From an uncultured Verrucomicrobiota bacterium (lineage in GTDB: Bacteria > Verrucomicrobiota > Verrucomicrobiia > Limisphaerales > UBA9464): a stretch of 59,247 nt of DNA. Location: positions 1-59,247 of the forward strand of contig CAIMMI010000243.1 in NCBI GenBank assembly GCA_903842505.1. The letters are read 5' to 3'. Position 1 is the stretch's first letter. The number at the start of each line of letters is the position of its first letter. Positions 35,358 to 44,257 of the stretch are shown one piece after another. A program made the translations under genes and the position numbers. Under the pieces are notes generated by a model. It did no database searches. It was not told the origin of the DNA and saw nothing but the letters and a program-made list of their open reading frames with translations.

Positions 35358-35765
35358 CTATTCGAGGAACCGGGCGCGGAGGTCAGGCGTGGGCAGCAGG
35401 CAGGATTCGTTGCGGCCAAACCAGCGGTAGCGGCGGGCGGCGATGAAGTCATAGGCCGAGTCGCGCCAGGAACGGGGCAAAGCCAGACCGATCACGGCGA
35501 TGGACCAGGGGAAACCGAGGCCGCGGCCGATGGCGATGACGGCGTCCGAACGGGCAAGCGTCCTGCCATGGTCGACGACGACAATCGTGTCGGGATGGTC
35601 TGGATCCAGTCCGTGTTCGCGATAAAGGCGGCTTCCGAGCGGGGACTGGATGGGAAGGAAGTGGAAGCGTGCGGTGGGATCGTGACGGAAGACGAACGCG
35701 ACGGTGGCGCTGCAGAATCGGCAGACACCGTCGAAGAGGATCACGCGTTCGTGAGGGAGTTGCAC
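35358..35765 (-). CDS. thiol-disulfide oxidoreductase of the DCC family (DUF393)
   Basis: The 135-residue protein has the diagnostic ILFDGVCRFCSATVAFVFRHD, in which DxxCxxC supplies the family name, and then the RFHFLPIQS and RSDAVIAIGRGLG segments that complete the small thioredoxin-like fold. Members are thought to act in thiol-disulfide chemistry, but substrates are poorly known. The start is uncertain: the frame is open far upstream across the polymerase gene's 5' end, and I use the GTG at 35765, eight codons before the family core. It is divergent from dinB with about 77 bp between starts. Confidence 0.82.
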   Translation of the reverse strand: MQLPHERVILFDGVCRFCSATVAFVFRHDPTARFHFLPIQSPLGSRLYREHGLDPDHPDTIVVVDHGRTLARSDAVIAIGRGLGFPWSIAVIGLALPRSWRDSAYDFIAARRYRWFGRNESCLLPTPDLRARFLE

Positions 35766-35842
35766 CGGGCGGGAGGTTAGCGGGAGTTCGGGGAAACGCG
35801 ACCCCTTGATCGCGGGCGATGGCGGGGCCAGCCTTGGGCCCG

Positions 35843-36925
35843 ATGCACCGGGTAATCCTGCACCTCGACATGGACGCGTTCTACGCGTCGGTGGAGCAGC
35901 GTGATCGTCCGGAGTTGAAGGGGCGGCCGGTGATCGTGGGGGCGGCCGGTGATCAACGGGGCGTGGTTTGTGCCGCCAGTTACGAAGCACGGAAGTTCGG
36001 GGTGCGATCGGCGATGCCGAGCCGGACGGCAGCGCGGTTGTGTCCATCCGGTGTGTTTCTGCGGCCGCGGATGGATCGGTACCGGGATGAGTCGAAGGCA
36101 ATCATGGCCTTGGTGGCGGAGACGGGGGCAGCGATCCAGCAGGTTTCCGTCGACGAGGCCTATCTGGATTTTTCGTTGGTCTGTGGTGAAGGGGCGGGTG
36201 ACGGCGATGCCGCGCTCGAACGGGCGGTGCCGATGGCAAGGGCCTTGCAGGAACGGATCGTCCGGGAGCGTCAGTTGACGTCGAGCATCGGGGTGGCTTC
36301 GAACAAGTTGTTGGCGAAGCTGGGGAGCGATTTCCGAAAACCGGCGGGGCTGACGTTGATCCGGGACGGCGAGCGGGTGGCCTTCCTTCGGCCCCTGCCG
36401 GTGCGGGCATTGCATGGGGTGGGGACGGTCACGGAAAAGGTCCTGGTCGATGCAGGACTGAAGACCGTCGGAGACCTGCAGGATCATCCCGGGGACCTGC
36501 GGGCGTTGGTGGGATCGTGGGGACCGACGCTGAAGGCGTTTTCGATGGGGGAGGACGACCGTCCGCTGGAGTTGGGGGACGAGATCAAGAGCGTGAGCGC
36601 GGAGAACACGTTCTCGGTGGACACGGACGATCGGCCGGTCTTGAGGCAGTGCCTGCGGGAGCAGGCGGACGATATCGCGGGTCGTTTGGAGCGGCGGCGG
36701 TTGGCGGCGCTGACGGTGCAGGTGAAGGTCCGGTACACGGACTTCACGACGTTGACTCGGCAGATCTCGGTGGAGGAACCCATTGGCCAGGCCCGGGACA
36801 TCTACCGACTCGGATGTTGGCTCCTGGCGCAGCACCGGTTGGTGCACCGTCCGTTGCGGTTGCTGGGCCTGGGGGTGAGTGGGCTTCAGGAGTGCCGCGT
36901 ACAACAGTTGGTGTTCCGCTGGTGA
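35843..36925 (+). CDS. dinB: DNA polymerase IV (Y family)
   Basis: The 360-residue protein has the Y-family palm motifs: LHLDMDAFYASVEQRD with the first catalytic Asp, YEARKFGVRSAMPS, the second acidic motif VSVDEAYLDFS (Asp-Glu), then SIGVASNKLLAKLGSDFRKP, the HhH thumb region LHGVGTVTEKVL, and a little-finger domain ending at VFRW. It performs translesion synthesis and error-prone extension. I start at MHRVILHLDMDAF as usual for the family; an ATG at 35819 adds eight residues. The C-terminus lacks an obvious long clamp-binding tail. No LexA-type operator was identified upstream. Confidence 0.92.
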   Translation: MHRVILHLDMDAFYASVEQRDRPELKGRPVIVGAAGDQRGVVCAASYEARKFGVRSAMPSRTAARLCPSGVFLRPRMDRYRDESKAIMALVAETGAAIQQVSVDEAYLDFSLVCGEGAGDGDAALERAVPMARALQERIVRERQLTSSIGVASNKLLAKLGSDFRKPAGLTLIRDGERVAFLRPLPVRALHGVGTVTEKVLVDAGLKTVGDLQDHPGDLRALVGSWGPTLKAFSMGEDDRPLELGDEIKSVSAENTFSVDTDDRPVLRQCLREQADDIAGRLERRRLAALTVQVKVRYTDFTTLTRQISVEEPIGQARDIYRLGCWLLAQHRLVHRPLRLLGLGVSGLQECRVQQLVFRW

Positions 36926-36946
36926 GCCGGAACCGGTGGCGGGTTT

Positions 36947-38116
36947 TCAGGAACGGCGCGCCGGGGTGACTTCGCCCTGCTCGATGCAGGCTTCCACCAG
37001 GAGGTCGTCGCCAAACCGTCGGTGGCGCAACCCGACGAGGCGCGGCGCGTCTTCGAGGGATTGGAAGCCTTCGCCGGCCACGCCGCGGGGGGCATCGGTT
37101 CCGCCAATCACCTTTGGTCCGTAGAAGAAGGCGGTCCGATGCGCGAGGCGCGCTTCGAGGAAGGCAGCGTGGACTTCGCCGCCGCCCTCGACGAGAAGGC
37201 TCGTGACGGGGAATCGGCCGAGTTCACCCACGAGCCAGTGAAGGTCGATCCGCGGACCGGGGCCTGGGTCGAGCCAGACGGTGACGTAGCGGCGGAGTGC
37301 AGCGACGCGTCGTGCCGGTGCGGAGGCCTTGGCAACGATGATCGTGGCAGCGGCGTGGGCGTCCGAGACCAACCGCGAGGTCCGGGGCGTGCGGGCGCGG
37401 CTGTCGAGGACGAGGCGGATCGGGGCGCGTTCCGTTGCGCCCTTCCGGAGGGTGAGGGACGGGTCATCCGCCAGGATCGTCTGGATGCCGACGAGGATGG
37501 CATCGTGGGCGGCCCGGAGTTGCTGGACGCGGGCGCGGGAAGCTGGGCTGGTGATCCACTTCGATTCGCCGGTGGACGTGGCGATCCGGCCGTCGAGGGT
37601 GAATGCCGCCTTGAGGGTGATGAGTGGGGTGTGGTGAACGATCCAGTGGTTAAACCCGGCGTTGAGTTCCGTGGCCGTTCGGGCGAGCAGTCCGTGTTCA
37701 ACGCGGATTCCGGCCGCCCGGAGCAGGTCGAATCCATGGCCAGCGTGGGCCGGGTTGGGATCGGTGGCGGCAACGACCACCCGGCGGATGCCGGCGGCGA
37801 TGATGGCCTCGGTGCAGGGCGGGGTGCGTCCGTGGGTGCAGCAGGGTTCGAGTGTGACGTAGAGGGTGGCACCCCGTGGCTTGCGACCGTGGCGATCGGC
37901 GTCGCGAAGGGCCTCGATCTCGGCGTGGGGTTGGCCGGCGCGTTGATGCCAGCCTTCGCCAAGGATCCGACCGTTGCGGACGAGAACGGCGCCGACCATC
38001 GGGTTGGGGCGGGTAGCACCCCGCGCGCGACGGGCCAGCGCGAGGGCCCGTCGCATGAACCGGGAATCGGCGACCGCGGCGGAATCGGAACCTGAGGAAC
38101 GCTTGCGGAGCGGCAT
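36947..38116 (-). CDS. ribD: bifunctional riboflavin biosynthesis protein RibD
   Basis: The 389-residue protein has an N-terminal cytidine-deaminase-like domain with zinc sites HAE (QPHAEIEAL) and PCxxxxxxPPC (LEPCCTHGRTPPCTEAI), and a C-terminal reductase domain with LKAAFTLDGRIAT, SKWITS, ILVGIQTILADDPSLT and LVEGGGEVHAAFL. It carries out the deamination and side-chain reduction steps that lead to 5-amino-6-ribitylamino-uracil phosphate. The ATG at 38116 (MPLRKRSS) lies 7 nt after the stop of the gene at 38124, so the two probably share a transcript. No FMN riboswitch was noticed upstream. Confidence 0.93.
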   Translation of the reverse strand: MPLRKRSSGSDSAAVADSRFMRRALALARRARGATRPNPMVGAVLVRNGRILGEGWHQRAGQPHAEIEALRDADRHGRKPRGATLYVTLEPCCTHGRTPPCTEAIIAAGIRRVVVAATDPNPAHAGHGFDLLRAAGIRVEHGLLARTATELNAGFNHWIVHHTPLITLKAAFTLDGRIATSTGESKWITSPASRARVQQLRAAHDAILVGIQTILADDPSLTLRKGATERAPIRLVLDSRARTPRTSRLVSDAHAAATIIVAKASAPARRVAALRRYVTVWLDPGPGPRIDLHWLVGELGRFPVTSLLVEGGGEVHAAFLEARLAHRTAFFYGPKVIGGTDAPRGVAGEGFQSLEDAPRLVGLRHRRFGDDLLVEACIEQGEVTPARRS

Positions 38117-38123
38117 GGGCCGG

Positions 38124-39320
38124 TTATTCGAAGGCGATCGTGACCTGGTTGCCGGAGGTGGACACGGACTTGAGCGTGCGTGCGGTGGCGTCCTCGACGC
38201 GATAGAAGCGTTGTTCGCTGGAGAGCGGAGCCGTGAACCGCTTCGCGACGGGGTCGAGCGTGGCACCGGTCTCGGGCTGGAATGCATCCTGGATGCGGGC
38301 GGCGCCCAGCAGTTTCGGGGACACGGCGGCCGGCGTACCGAAGGTCCAGTTGAACGTCTGTTCGCCTTGGTCATCCGTGAAGCGGACAGAAGCCTGATGA
38401 GGTCGGGCTGGGTCGAGTTCCGCGCCGGGGGTGTGGGTGAGCGTCAGGATGGAGTCCAGTTCGAACGACTCAAAGCTCACCTCCTGGCCGTCGACCGTGA
38501 GGCGGATCGAGTCGGGTTGGATGGAGGTTTCGATGTTGGCGAGGCGGACGACCACGGACGGGATCGGGGTGGCCCGGATCTCGCCGGCGGCGGGAGCGGA
38601 GTCGAGCAGGGTGGCTCGGATCGTGCCGGGAACGCGGGTGACGTAGTTGTCAAAGCGGGCGTCCAGTCTGGACGCGAGATCGATGGCGAAGACGAAGACG
38701 CCGGAGCGGCCGGAGGAATGGGTCTCGTCGAGGCCAAACAGGGAATGGACGGGGACGCTGCTGTTGGTGGAGGAGTAGATCCGGCCGAGGAACTTGTTTT
38801 CGACCGCGGTGAAGATCATGCGGTACCGGTGGTCCGGGTTCAGTCGGTAGACGGATTCATTGACCACGCGGGCCGCGGCCTCGTTGAGGACCATGTTGAT
38901 CTGATGGAACCCGGAAAGGATGTTGTAGTTGTAGGTGTAGCCGGTGGTGGTGCCGAGGCCGAGGTCGGAGGCGCGGGCAAAGACGCCAATGGACTGGGTG
39001 AGGGAGTTGTCCCAGCCGAAGAGGTCGACCTCCACCTGGACGCGTCGGAAGGTGGCAGCCGGGTAAAGGCTGCCGGTGCGGGCGGGGCCGAGGAGGTCAG
39101 GGTTGGGGCTGGCGGGAGCGGTGATGCGGTAGGCGCCGGCCGGGAAGGAGAAGGCTCCGCCCGCGCCAAACGGGGCCAGAGGCGTGTAACGGCTCCAACC
39201 GGTGTCGTTTCCGTCGTTGAAGTCGTCGGACTGGGCGAACAGGGCGGGTCTGGAAGCCGCGAGGAGGAGGGATCCGGCGAGGAGGAGGTGAGGGCGGAGG
39301 AGACAGGGGATCGCATTCAT
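38124..39320 (-). CDS. secreted beta-sandwich protein, unknown function
   Basis: The 398-residue protein has a signal peptide (LLLAGSLLLAASRPALFA, about 12-29). Residues about 32-230 read as a concanavalin/LamG-like sheet domain (DDFNDGNDTGWSRY, then YNILSGFHQINMVLN and SGVFVFAIDLAS), as found in many secreted verrucomicrobial proteins; the rest is beta-rich and ends with a FYRVEDATARTL-type module. No catalytic residues are evident. It is directly upstream of ribD, which seems accidental in function. An ATG is clear but its ribosome binding site is weak. Confidence 0.72.
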   Translation of the reverse strand: MNAIPCLLRPHLLLAGSLLLAASRPALFAQSDDFNDGNDTGWSRYTPLAPFGAGGAFSFPAGAYRITAPASPNPDLLGPARTGSLYPAATFRRVQVEVDLFGWDNSLTQSIGVFARASDLGLGTTTGYTYNYNILSGFHQINMVLNEAAARVVNESVYRLNPDHRYRMIFTAVENKFLGRIYSSTNSSVPVHSLFGLDETHSSGRSGVFVFAIDLASRLDARFDNYVTRVPGTIRATLLDSAPAAGEIRATPIPSVVVRLANIETSIQPDSIRLTVDGQEVSFESFELDSILTLTHTPGAELDPARPHQASVRFTDDQGEQTFNWTFGTPAAVSPKLLGAARIQDAFQPETGATLDPVAKRFTAPLSSEQRFYRVEDATARTLKSVSTSGNQVTIAFE

Positions 39321-39513
39321 GAGCGTGTGGACGATCGAGGTTGGGTGGCAGGATGACCGTCCCTCAAAGTGTCCGCAATGGCCGACGGAAGGTGAAATGG
39401 TTGGGGGAGATGAACTGGGTACTTGCCCTGAGGCGGAGGGGTGACTAGACCATTGGGGAGCGTCCGGGCGCGGTGAACGCGTGCCGGGCGTTTTGATTCA
39501 ACTACCGCGCAAC

Positions 39514-40869
<1,356 letters not shown>

Positions 40870-40904
40870 TCCGGCAGGTCTCCCGGAAGGGGGCAGCGGA
40901 TTGA

Positions 40905-40939
40905 GGGCGTCGGCCGTGAGGCCGGCGCCCTTGTCTTTT
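40905..40939 (+). terminator. intrinsic terminator of icd
   Basis: GGGCGTCGGCC and GGCCGGCGCCC form an 11-bp stem with one G-T pair around a GTGA loop, followed by TTGTCTTTT. It starts 35 nt after the stop. Confidence 0.93.
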
Positions 40940-40985
40940 CTGGGCGAGGAACGGCGGCCTGTTGGGCGGTGAGGAATTACAATGG

Positions 40986-41019
40986 GATGTCGCATATGCG
41001 ACATCCGGATGCGAATGGG
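40986..41019. repeat. palindromic element, copy 2 (perfect palindrome)
   Basis: GATGTCGCATATGCGACATC is a perfect 20-bp palindrome, extended to 22 bp (40985-41006) by flanking G and C, then followed by CGGATGCGAATGGG. The element at 22201-22234 is nearly the same. It may be a protein-binding operator for a dimeric regulator or part of a repeat family. Confidence 0.8.
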
Positions 41020-41040
41020 AGGGGTAGACGTGGGGTGGGA

Positions 41041-41092
41041 TCTACTAAAAAGACTTGATAGTAGTTATAAAAAAGAGTTGGTTAGCAGGGTC
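41041..41092 (+). promoter_or_regulatory. AT-rich island upstream of the PEP-CTERM gene
   Basis: TCTACTAAAAAGACTTGATA followed by GTAGTTATAAAAAAGAG is strikingly AT-rich in otherwise GC-rich DNA and lies 80-130 bp before the start codon. It looks like a promoter or regulator-binding region, but no -35/-10 pair with standard spacing could be placed. Confidence 0.4.
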
Positions 41093-41170
41093 AAGGCGAC
41101 GCCGCTGAGCCCTCGGGAGAACTGGGGGTGCGGCTTACCAACCATCACCTCGAGTTTCCTCCCAATAACC

Positions 41171-41761
41171 ATGAACAAATCACTACTCGGACTTGCCCTG
41201 TGTGTGGCGGGGGCTGCACGAGCCCAGTTATTCCATCTGGGGATCGACATCTCGGATCCGGCCAACGTGGTCTTCTCGGCCACGTCGTTGCCCTCGACTC
41301 AGGATGACTTTGGAAAGCGGGCCTTCGATGGCATCACCCTTGGCCTGTTCTTCAACCCGGCCTTGCCGACGCAAGTCGGTGGAGTCTTCGCCGGGAACCT
41401 GCGCGCCTGGAGCATGCCAATCGTTTACGACACGTGGGCGTCGGATGACGTAACGCCCGGTCTGGTGACGGACCTGAGCATTTATACGACGGGACCGGGA
41501 TTCAACTTCCCTGAAACGTTCGACACCCACTTCCAGGCGTTGGCCGGTTCGGCATCGATCGATCTTTCGGCGTACTTGGCCAACTTCCAACCGGAGGGCA
41601 CCTCGGGGCCGATCTTCGCCGGTTCGTCCGGCAACCTTGGCAGCCCGATTGGTACCTGGCAGATCACGGCCGTGCCTGAGCTTCCGGTGGCGGCGCACCT
41701 TGCCCTCTACGGAGTGGGTTTCGTTGGGTTGGCCGTCTACCGCCGCAGCCGCAAGGCCTGA
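41171..41761 (+). CDS. PEP-CTERM sorting domain protein
   Basis: The 196-residue protein has a signal peptide (MNKSLLGLALCVAGAARA) and a C-terminal sorting signal: VPELPVAAHLALYGVGF then a hydrophobic helix and YRRSRKA. This matches PEP-CTERM tails, which are recognised by exosortase and remove the protein to the cell surface. The mature region is beta-rich with no known enzyme motif. No exosortase gene lies in this window. The start is the ATG at 41171; the frame's earlier opening lies over the palindrome and AT-rich island, so it is not coding. A terminator follows. Confidence 0.85.
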   Translation: MNKSLLGLALCVAGAARAQLFHLGIDISDPANVVFSATSLPSTQDDFGKRAFDGITLGLFFNPALPTQVGGVFAGNLRAWSMPIVYDTWASDDVTPGLVTDLSIYTTGPGFNFPETFDTHFQALAGSASIDLSAYLANFQPEGTSGPIFAGSSGNLGSPIGTWQITAVPELPVAAHLALYGVGFVGLAVYRRSRKA

Positions 41762-41783
41762 ATCCGGCGTTCGGATGGCTCAG

Positions 41784-41823
41784 GAAAGGGGTGTTGGCTG
41801 AGCCGGCGCCCCTTTCTCTTTGT
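41784..41823 (+). terminator. intrinsic terminator of the PEP-CTERM gene
   Basis: GAAAGGGG and CCCCTTTC pair around a 17-nt loop and are followed by TCTTTG. It lies 22 nt after the stop codon. Confidence 0.75.
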
Positions 41824-41878
41824 CGTGATCGCGAAGGCGGGCTTGGCCGATTGGGGCCCATCGGCGCATGCTGGGTTC

Positions 41879-42943
41879 ATGACAGCCCGAAAGTGTTGGA
41901 TGGCCGTGTGCCTGACTTCCCTGCTGGTGGCCTCGGGTACGGGAATGGGTGGCGAAGCCTCGGGCACCCTGGATTTCTATTGGATCGATTCGATGGGGGG
42001 TGGTTCGACGCTGGTCGTGACCCCTGCGGGTGAGTCGGTCCTCTTTGATTCCGGGAATCCGGGCGGGCGTGATTCGGGACGGATCCTGAGGGTTGCGCGG
42101 GAGGTAGCCGGCCTGAAGCGCATTGATCATCTGGTCACGACCCACCTGCACTCGGATCATTTCGGAGGAGCGCCAGAAATCGCAGCGGAGATGCCGATTG
42201 GGATGGTGCACGACAACGGGATTCCGGATCGGGACCCGGATGGAAGGAACGATGCGACGTGGCCGCAGCGGATCCGGGGTTATCGGGAGATGAAGGTCGG
42301 GGGGCGTCACGTGGTGGAGGCGGGTGGCGCGATCGAACTCAGGCCCGGTCGGGACGGAGTGGCGAAGGTGACGATGCGTTTTGTGGCGGCCCGGCAGAAG
42401 ATGGCGATGGGTAAGGCCGGGGGGCTCGATGTCTCGGATTGTGCGGATCCGAATCCGAAGCCGGTGGATACCTCCGACAATGCGAACTCGATCGTGACGA
42501 TGATCGGGATGGGTGGGTTCCGGTTTTTCCATGGCGGGGACCTGACGTGGAATACCGAGGCGGCGTTGACGTGCCCGGTCGATCAGGTGGGGGCCGTGGA
42601 CGTTTATCAGGTCAACCACCATGGGTTGGACGTCAGCAGCAATCCCCGATTGTTGAAGGTGCTGGCGCCGACGGTGGCGGTCTTCAACAACGGCCCGACG
42701 AAGGGTTGTCATCCGACGGTGGTGGAAGCACTCCGTGGTCTGGCAAGCCGACCGGTGATCTATCAGGTCCATCGAAACCAGGCGGCGGCGGACGCGAACA
42801 CGGCGGCGGTGCAGATTGCGAACGAGACCTCGGCAGGCGGGAATTACGTGATGCTGACGGTCGGGGCGGATGGGAAGGGATACGAGGTGAAGGTGCCGTC
42901 GACGGGACACACGCGACGATTCGAGTCGAGGCGGCGGCCTTGA
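41879..42943 (+). CDS. exported metallo-beta-lactamase-fold hydrolase
   Basis: The 354-residue protein has a signal peptide (AVCLTSLLVASGTGMG) and the metallo-beta-lactamase core: IDSMGGGSTLVVTPAGESVLFDSGNPG, THLHSDHFGGAPE (the HxHxDH zinc motif), FFHGGDLTWNTE with Asp, and VNHHGLDVSSNP with a late His. The closest shape is the ComEC/Rec2-type C-terminal hydrolase family found as stand-alone secreted proteins. The substrate is unknown. I start at the ATG at 41879 (MTARKCWMAVC), just before the hydrophobic segment; the open frame extends further upstream without one. Confidence 0.83.
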   Translation: MTARKCWMAVCLTSLLVASGTGMGGEASGTLDFYWIDSMGGGSTLVVTPAGESVLFDSGNPGGRDSGRILRVAREVAGLKRIDHLVTTHLHSDHFGGAPEIAAEMPIGMVHDNGIPDRDPDGRNDATWPQRIRGYREMKVGGRHVVEAGGAIELRPGRDGVAKVTMRFVAARQKMAMGKAGGLDVSDCADPNPKPVDTSDNANSIVTMIGMGGFRFFHGGDLTWNTEAALTCPVDQVGAVDVYQVNHHGLDVSSNPRLLKVLAPTVAVFNNGPTKGCHPTVVEALRGLASRPVIYQVHRNQAAADANTAAVQIANETSAGGNYVMLTVGADGKGYEVKVPSTGHTRRFESRRRP

Positions 42944-43028
42944 GCTTGGGCCAATTCGCGCCAGGCCCGCGAGGGGCATTGACCGGAGGCGATCACCAGA
43001 GGTTAGCTAGCCAATAGTTGGGGGGGAT

Positions 43029-43586
43029 ATGGCAGGAACATTCAGGGAATCGGCGGAGAAGCGGTTGGGGTGGGACAAGGAGGAGTTCGAGTCGCGAGCG
43101 TTCCGCTCCTGCCTGAACTCGTTTCCGCGACTGCTGGTGTGGTTGTTGTGGCCATGGCGGTCCCGGTTGTTCGCCGAGGACATCGCGGCCATGTCCCAGG
43201 TCGCAGAGCTGACGAGCTACAACGACGTGTTTCGGTTTGCGCAGGGCTTGGCTGATGCACGGCGCGACCGGAAATTCTTCCGGGATGCACTGGGGATCCG
43301 GCCACGCGGGCGTCGATTGTTGTCGCTGGCCCGGGATGTCCTTCCCGGGCGCAGATCGCAAGAGGTCCAGGTGGAGACAGCCTACCACCCGGGGGCGACG
43401 TGGAGGAAGTTGGCGGATGTGGAGCCTCGCGAGGCTCCCGTGCAAAAGCCGGCGGTGCCCATCGCGGGTCCGGTGCCCGCCCCGATACCGGACGACCTGG
43501 GAGCCCCGTCGAGTGCCCAGGTGGAGAGTCCTGCACTGGGGGTGCATGCGGCAATTGCGGCGCGCCGCAAGGCGTCGGGTAACTGA
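43029..43586 (+). CDS. conserved hypothetical protein
   Basis: The 185-residue protein begins after GGGGGGA, a fair ribosome binding site. The first 115 residues are mixed charged helices with a Trp-rich stretch (LLVWLLWPWRSRLFAED, about 35-51); the remainder is Pro/Ala-rich and probably disordered. No motif was recognised. There is no signal peptide, though the Trp-rich stretch might associate with the membrane. It is followed by a terminator shared with the convergent cytochrome gene. Confidence 0.7.
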   Translation: MAGTFRESAEKRLGWDKEEFESRAFRSCLNSFPRLLVWLLWPWRSRLFAEDIAAMSQVAELTSYNDVFRFAQGLADARRDRKFFRDALGIRPRGRRLLSLARDVLPGRRSQEVQVETAYHPGATWRKLADVEPREAPVQKPAVPIAGPVPAPIPDDLGAPSSAQVESPALGVHAAIAARRKASGN

Positions 43587-43601
43587 GCAGCGAAACAAAA
43601 C

Positions 43602-43634
43602 GGCCCCCGATACCGCAGGGCGGCAAAGGGGGCC
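43602..43634 (-). terminator. intrinsic terminator for the heme lipoprotein gene (possibly bidirectional)
   Basis: GGCCCCC and GGGGGCC form a perfect 7-bp stem around a 19-nt loop. On the minus strand it is followed by GTTTTGTTT, giving a U-rich tail for the gene that ends at 43678. Confidence 0.7.
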
Positions 43635-43677
43635 TGAAAGACTCAACGTCGGCGGAGCTTCCGCAACGTCCGGGGGA

Positions 43678-44049
43678 TCAATCGGGCTTGTGGACCGAGT
43701 GGCAGGCCTTGCAGTTCACGGCGGCCTTCCACGCGTCGAGTGCGCCGGGTTGATTGGCGGCGAGCGACTTGGCGGCGGCATGGAGGGCGGTGGACTTCTC
43801 GGCCCAGCTCTTGAGGTCCCCCTTGGAAGGCGTGTTGAGGGTCAGTTGGTAGGTGAAATCCACCATCGAAGTCAGTTCGGCGGCGCTGGCTTCTCCCTTG
43901 GACACCTTGGCGGAGAGGGATTCCTTGCCCTTGAAGCCGGCCTCCATGATGTGCTCGATGGACTGGGAGGGCTTCGGCTTGGTGGCGCAGCCCGCGGTGA
44001 GGGCCGCGGTGGCGAGGGAAAGGGCGAGGAACTTGAAATGACGTTGCAT
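43678..44049 (-). CDS. heme-binding lipoprotein with C-terminal CxxCH (cytochrome c'-like)
   Basis: The 123-residue protein has a lipobox (ALTAGC, about Cys-21) after a short signal, so it should be a lipoprotein. A four-helix-like body follows, and a CKACH heme motif sits at the very C-terminus, as in class II (c'-type) cytochromes. It probably binds one covalent heme in the periplasm. It is divergent from the NtrC-type regulator gene and close to the Rieske/cytochrome b operon, so a role in electron transfer or gas sensing is plausible. The ATG at 44049 is preferred over 44103, as the signal follows directly. Confidence 0.8.
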   Translation of the reverse strand: MQRHFKFLALSLATAALTAGCATKPKPSQSIEHIMEAGFKGKESLSAKVSKGEASAAELTSMVDFTYQLTLNTPSKGDLKSWAEKSTALHAAAKSLAANQPGALDAWKAAVNCKACHSVHKPD

Positions 44050-44257
44050 GGCTCGTCTCGTGTCTGACGGGTAGGTACCTGAAGTTAGCCCCGGATCCGC
44101 CATTGCGGTGGGGCGCGGGAAGGAAACCGGAACCGGTGAGGATGGCCAAGAGATTCCTGATGGGGGGATTCCGCCTGCATCGGGACGTCGGCAGCTAGCG
44201 CGTCGGCCAGGTGATTTGGTCGTCGCGCCACGGGGCAGGTCTGGCTAGCGTCTTGAA

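Noticed and set aside
44237-44256. TGGCTAGCGTCTTGAA resembling a sigma54 promoter
   Set aside because: The -12 element lies within a few bases of the start codon and has TTGA in place of TTGC, so it cannot drive the regulator gene in a usual way.
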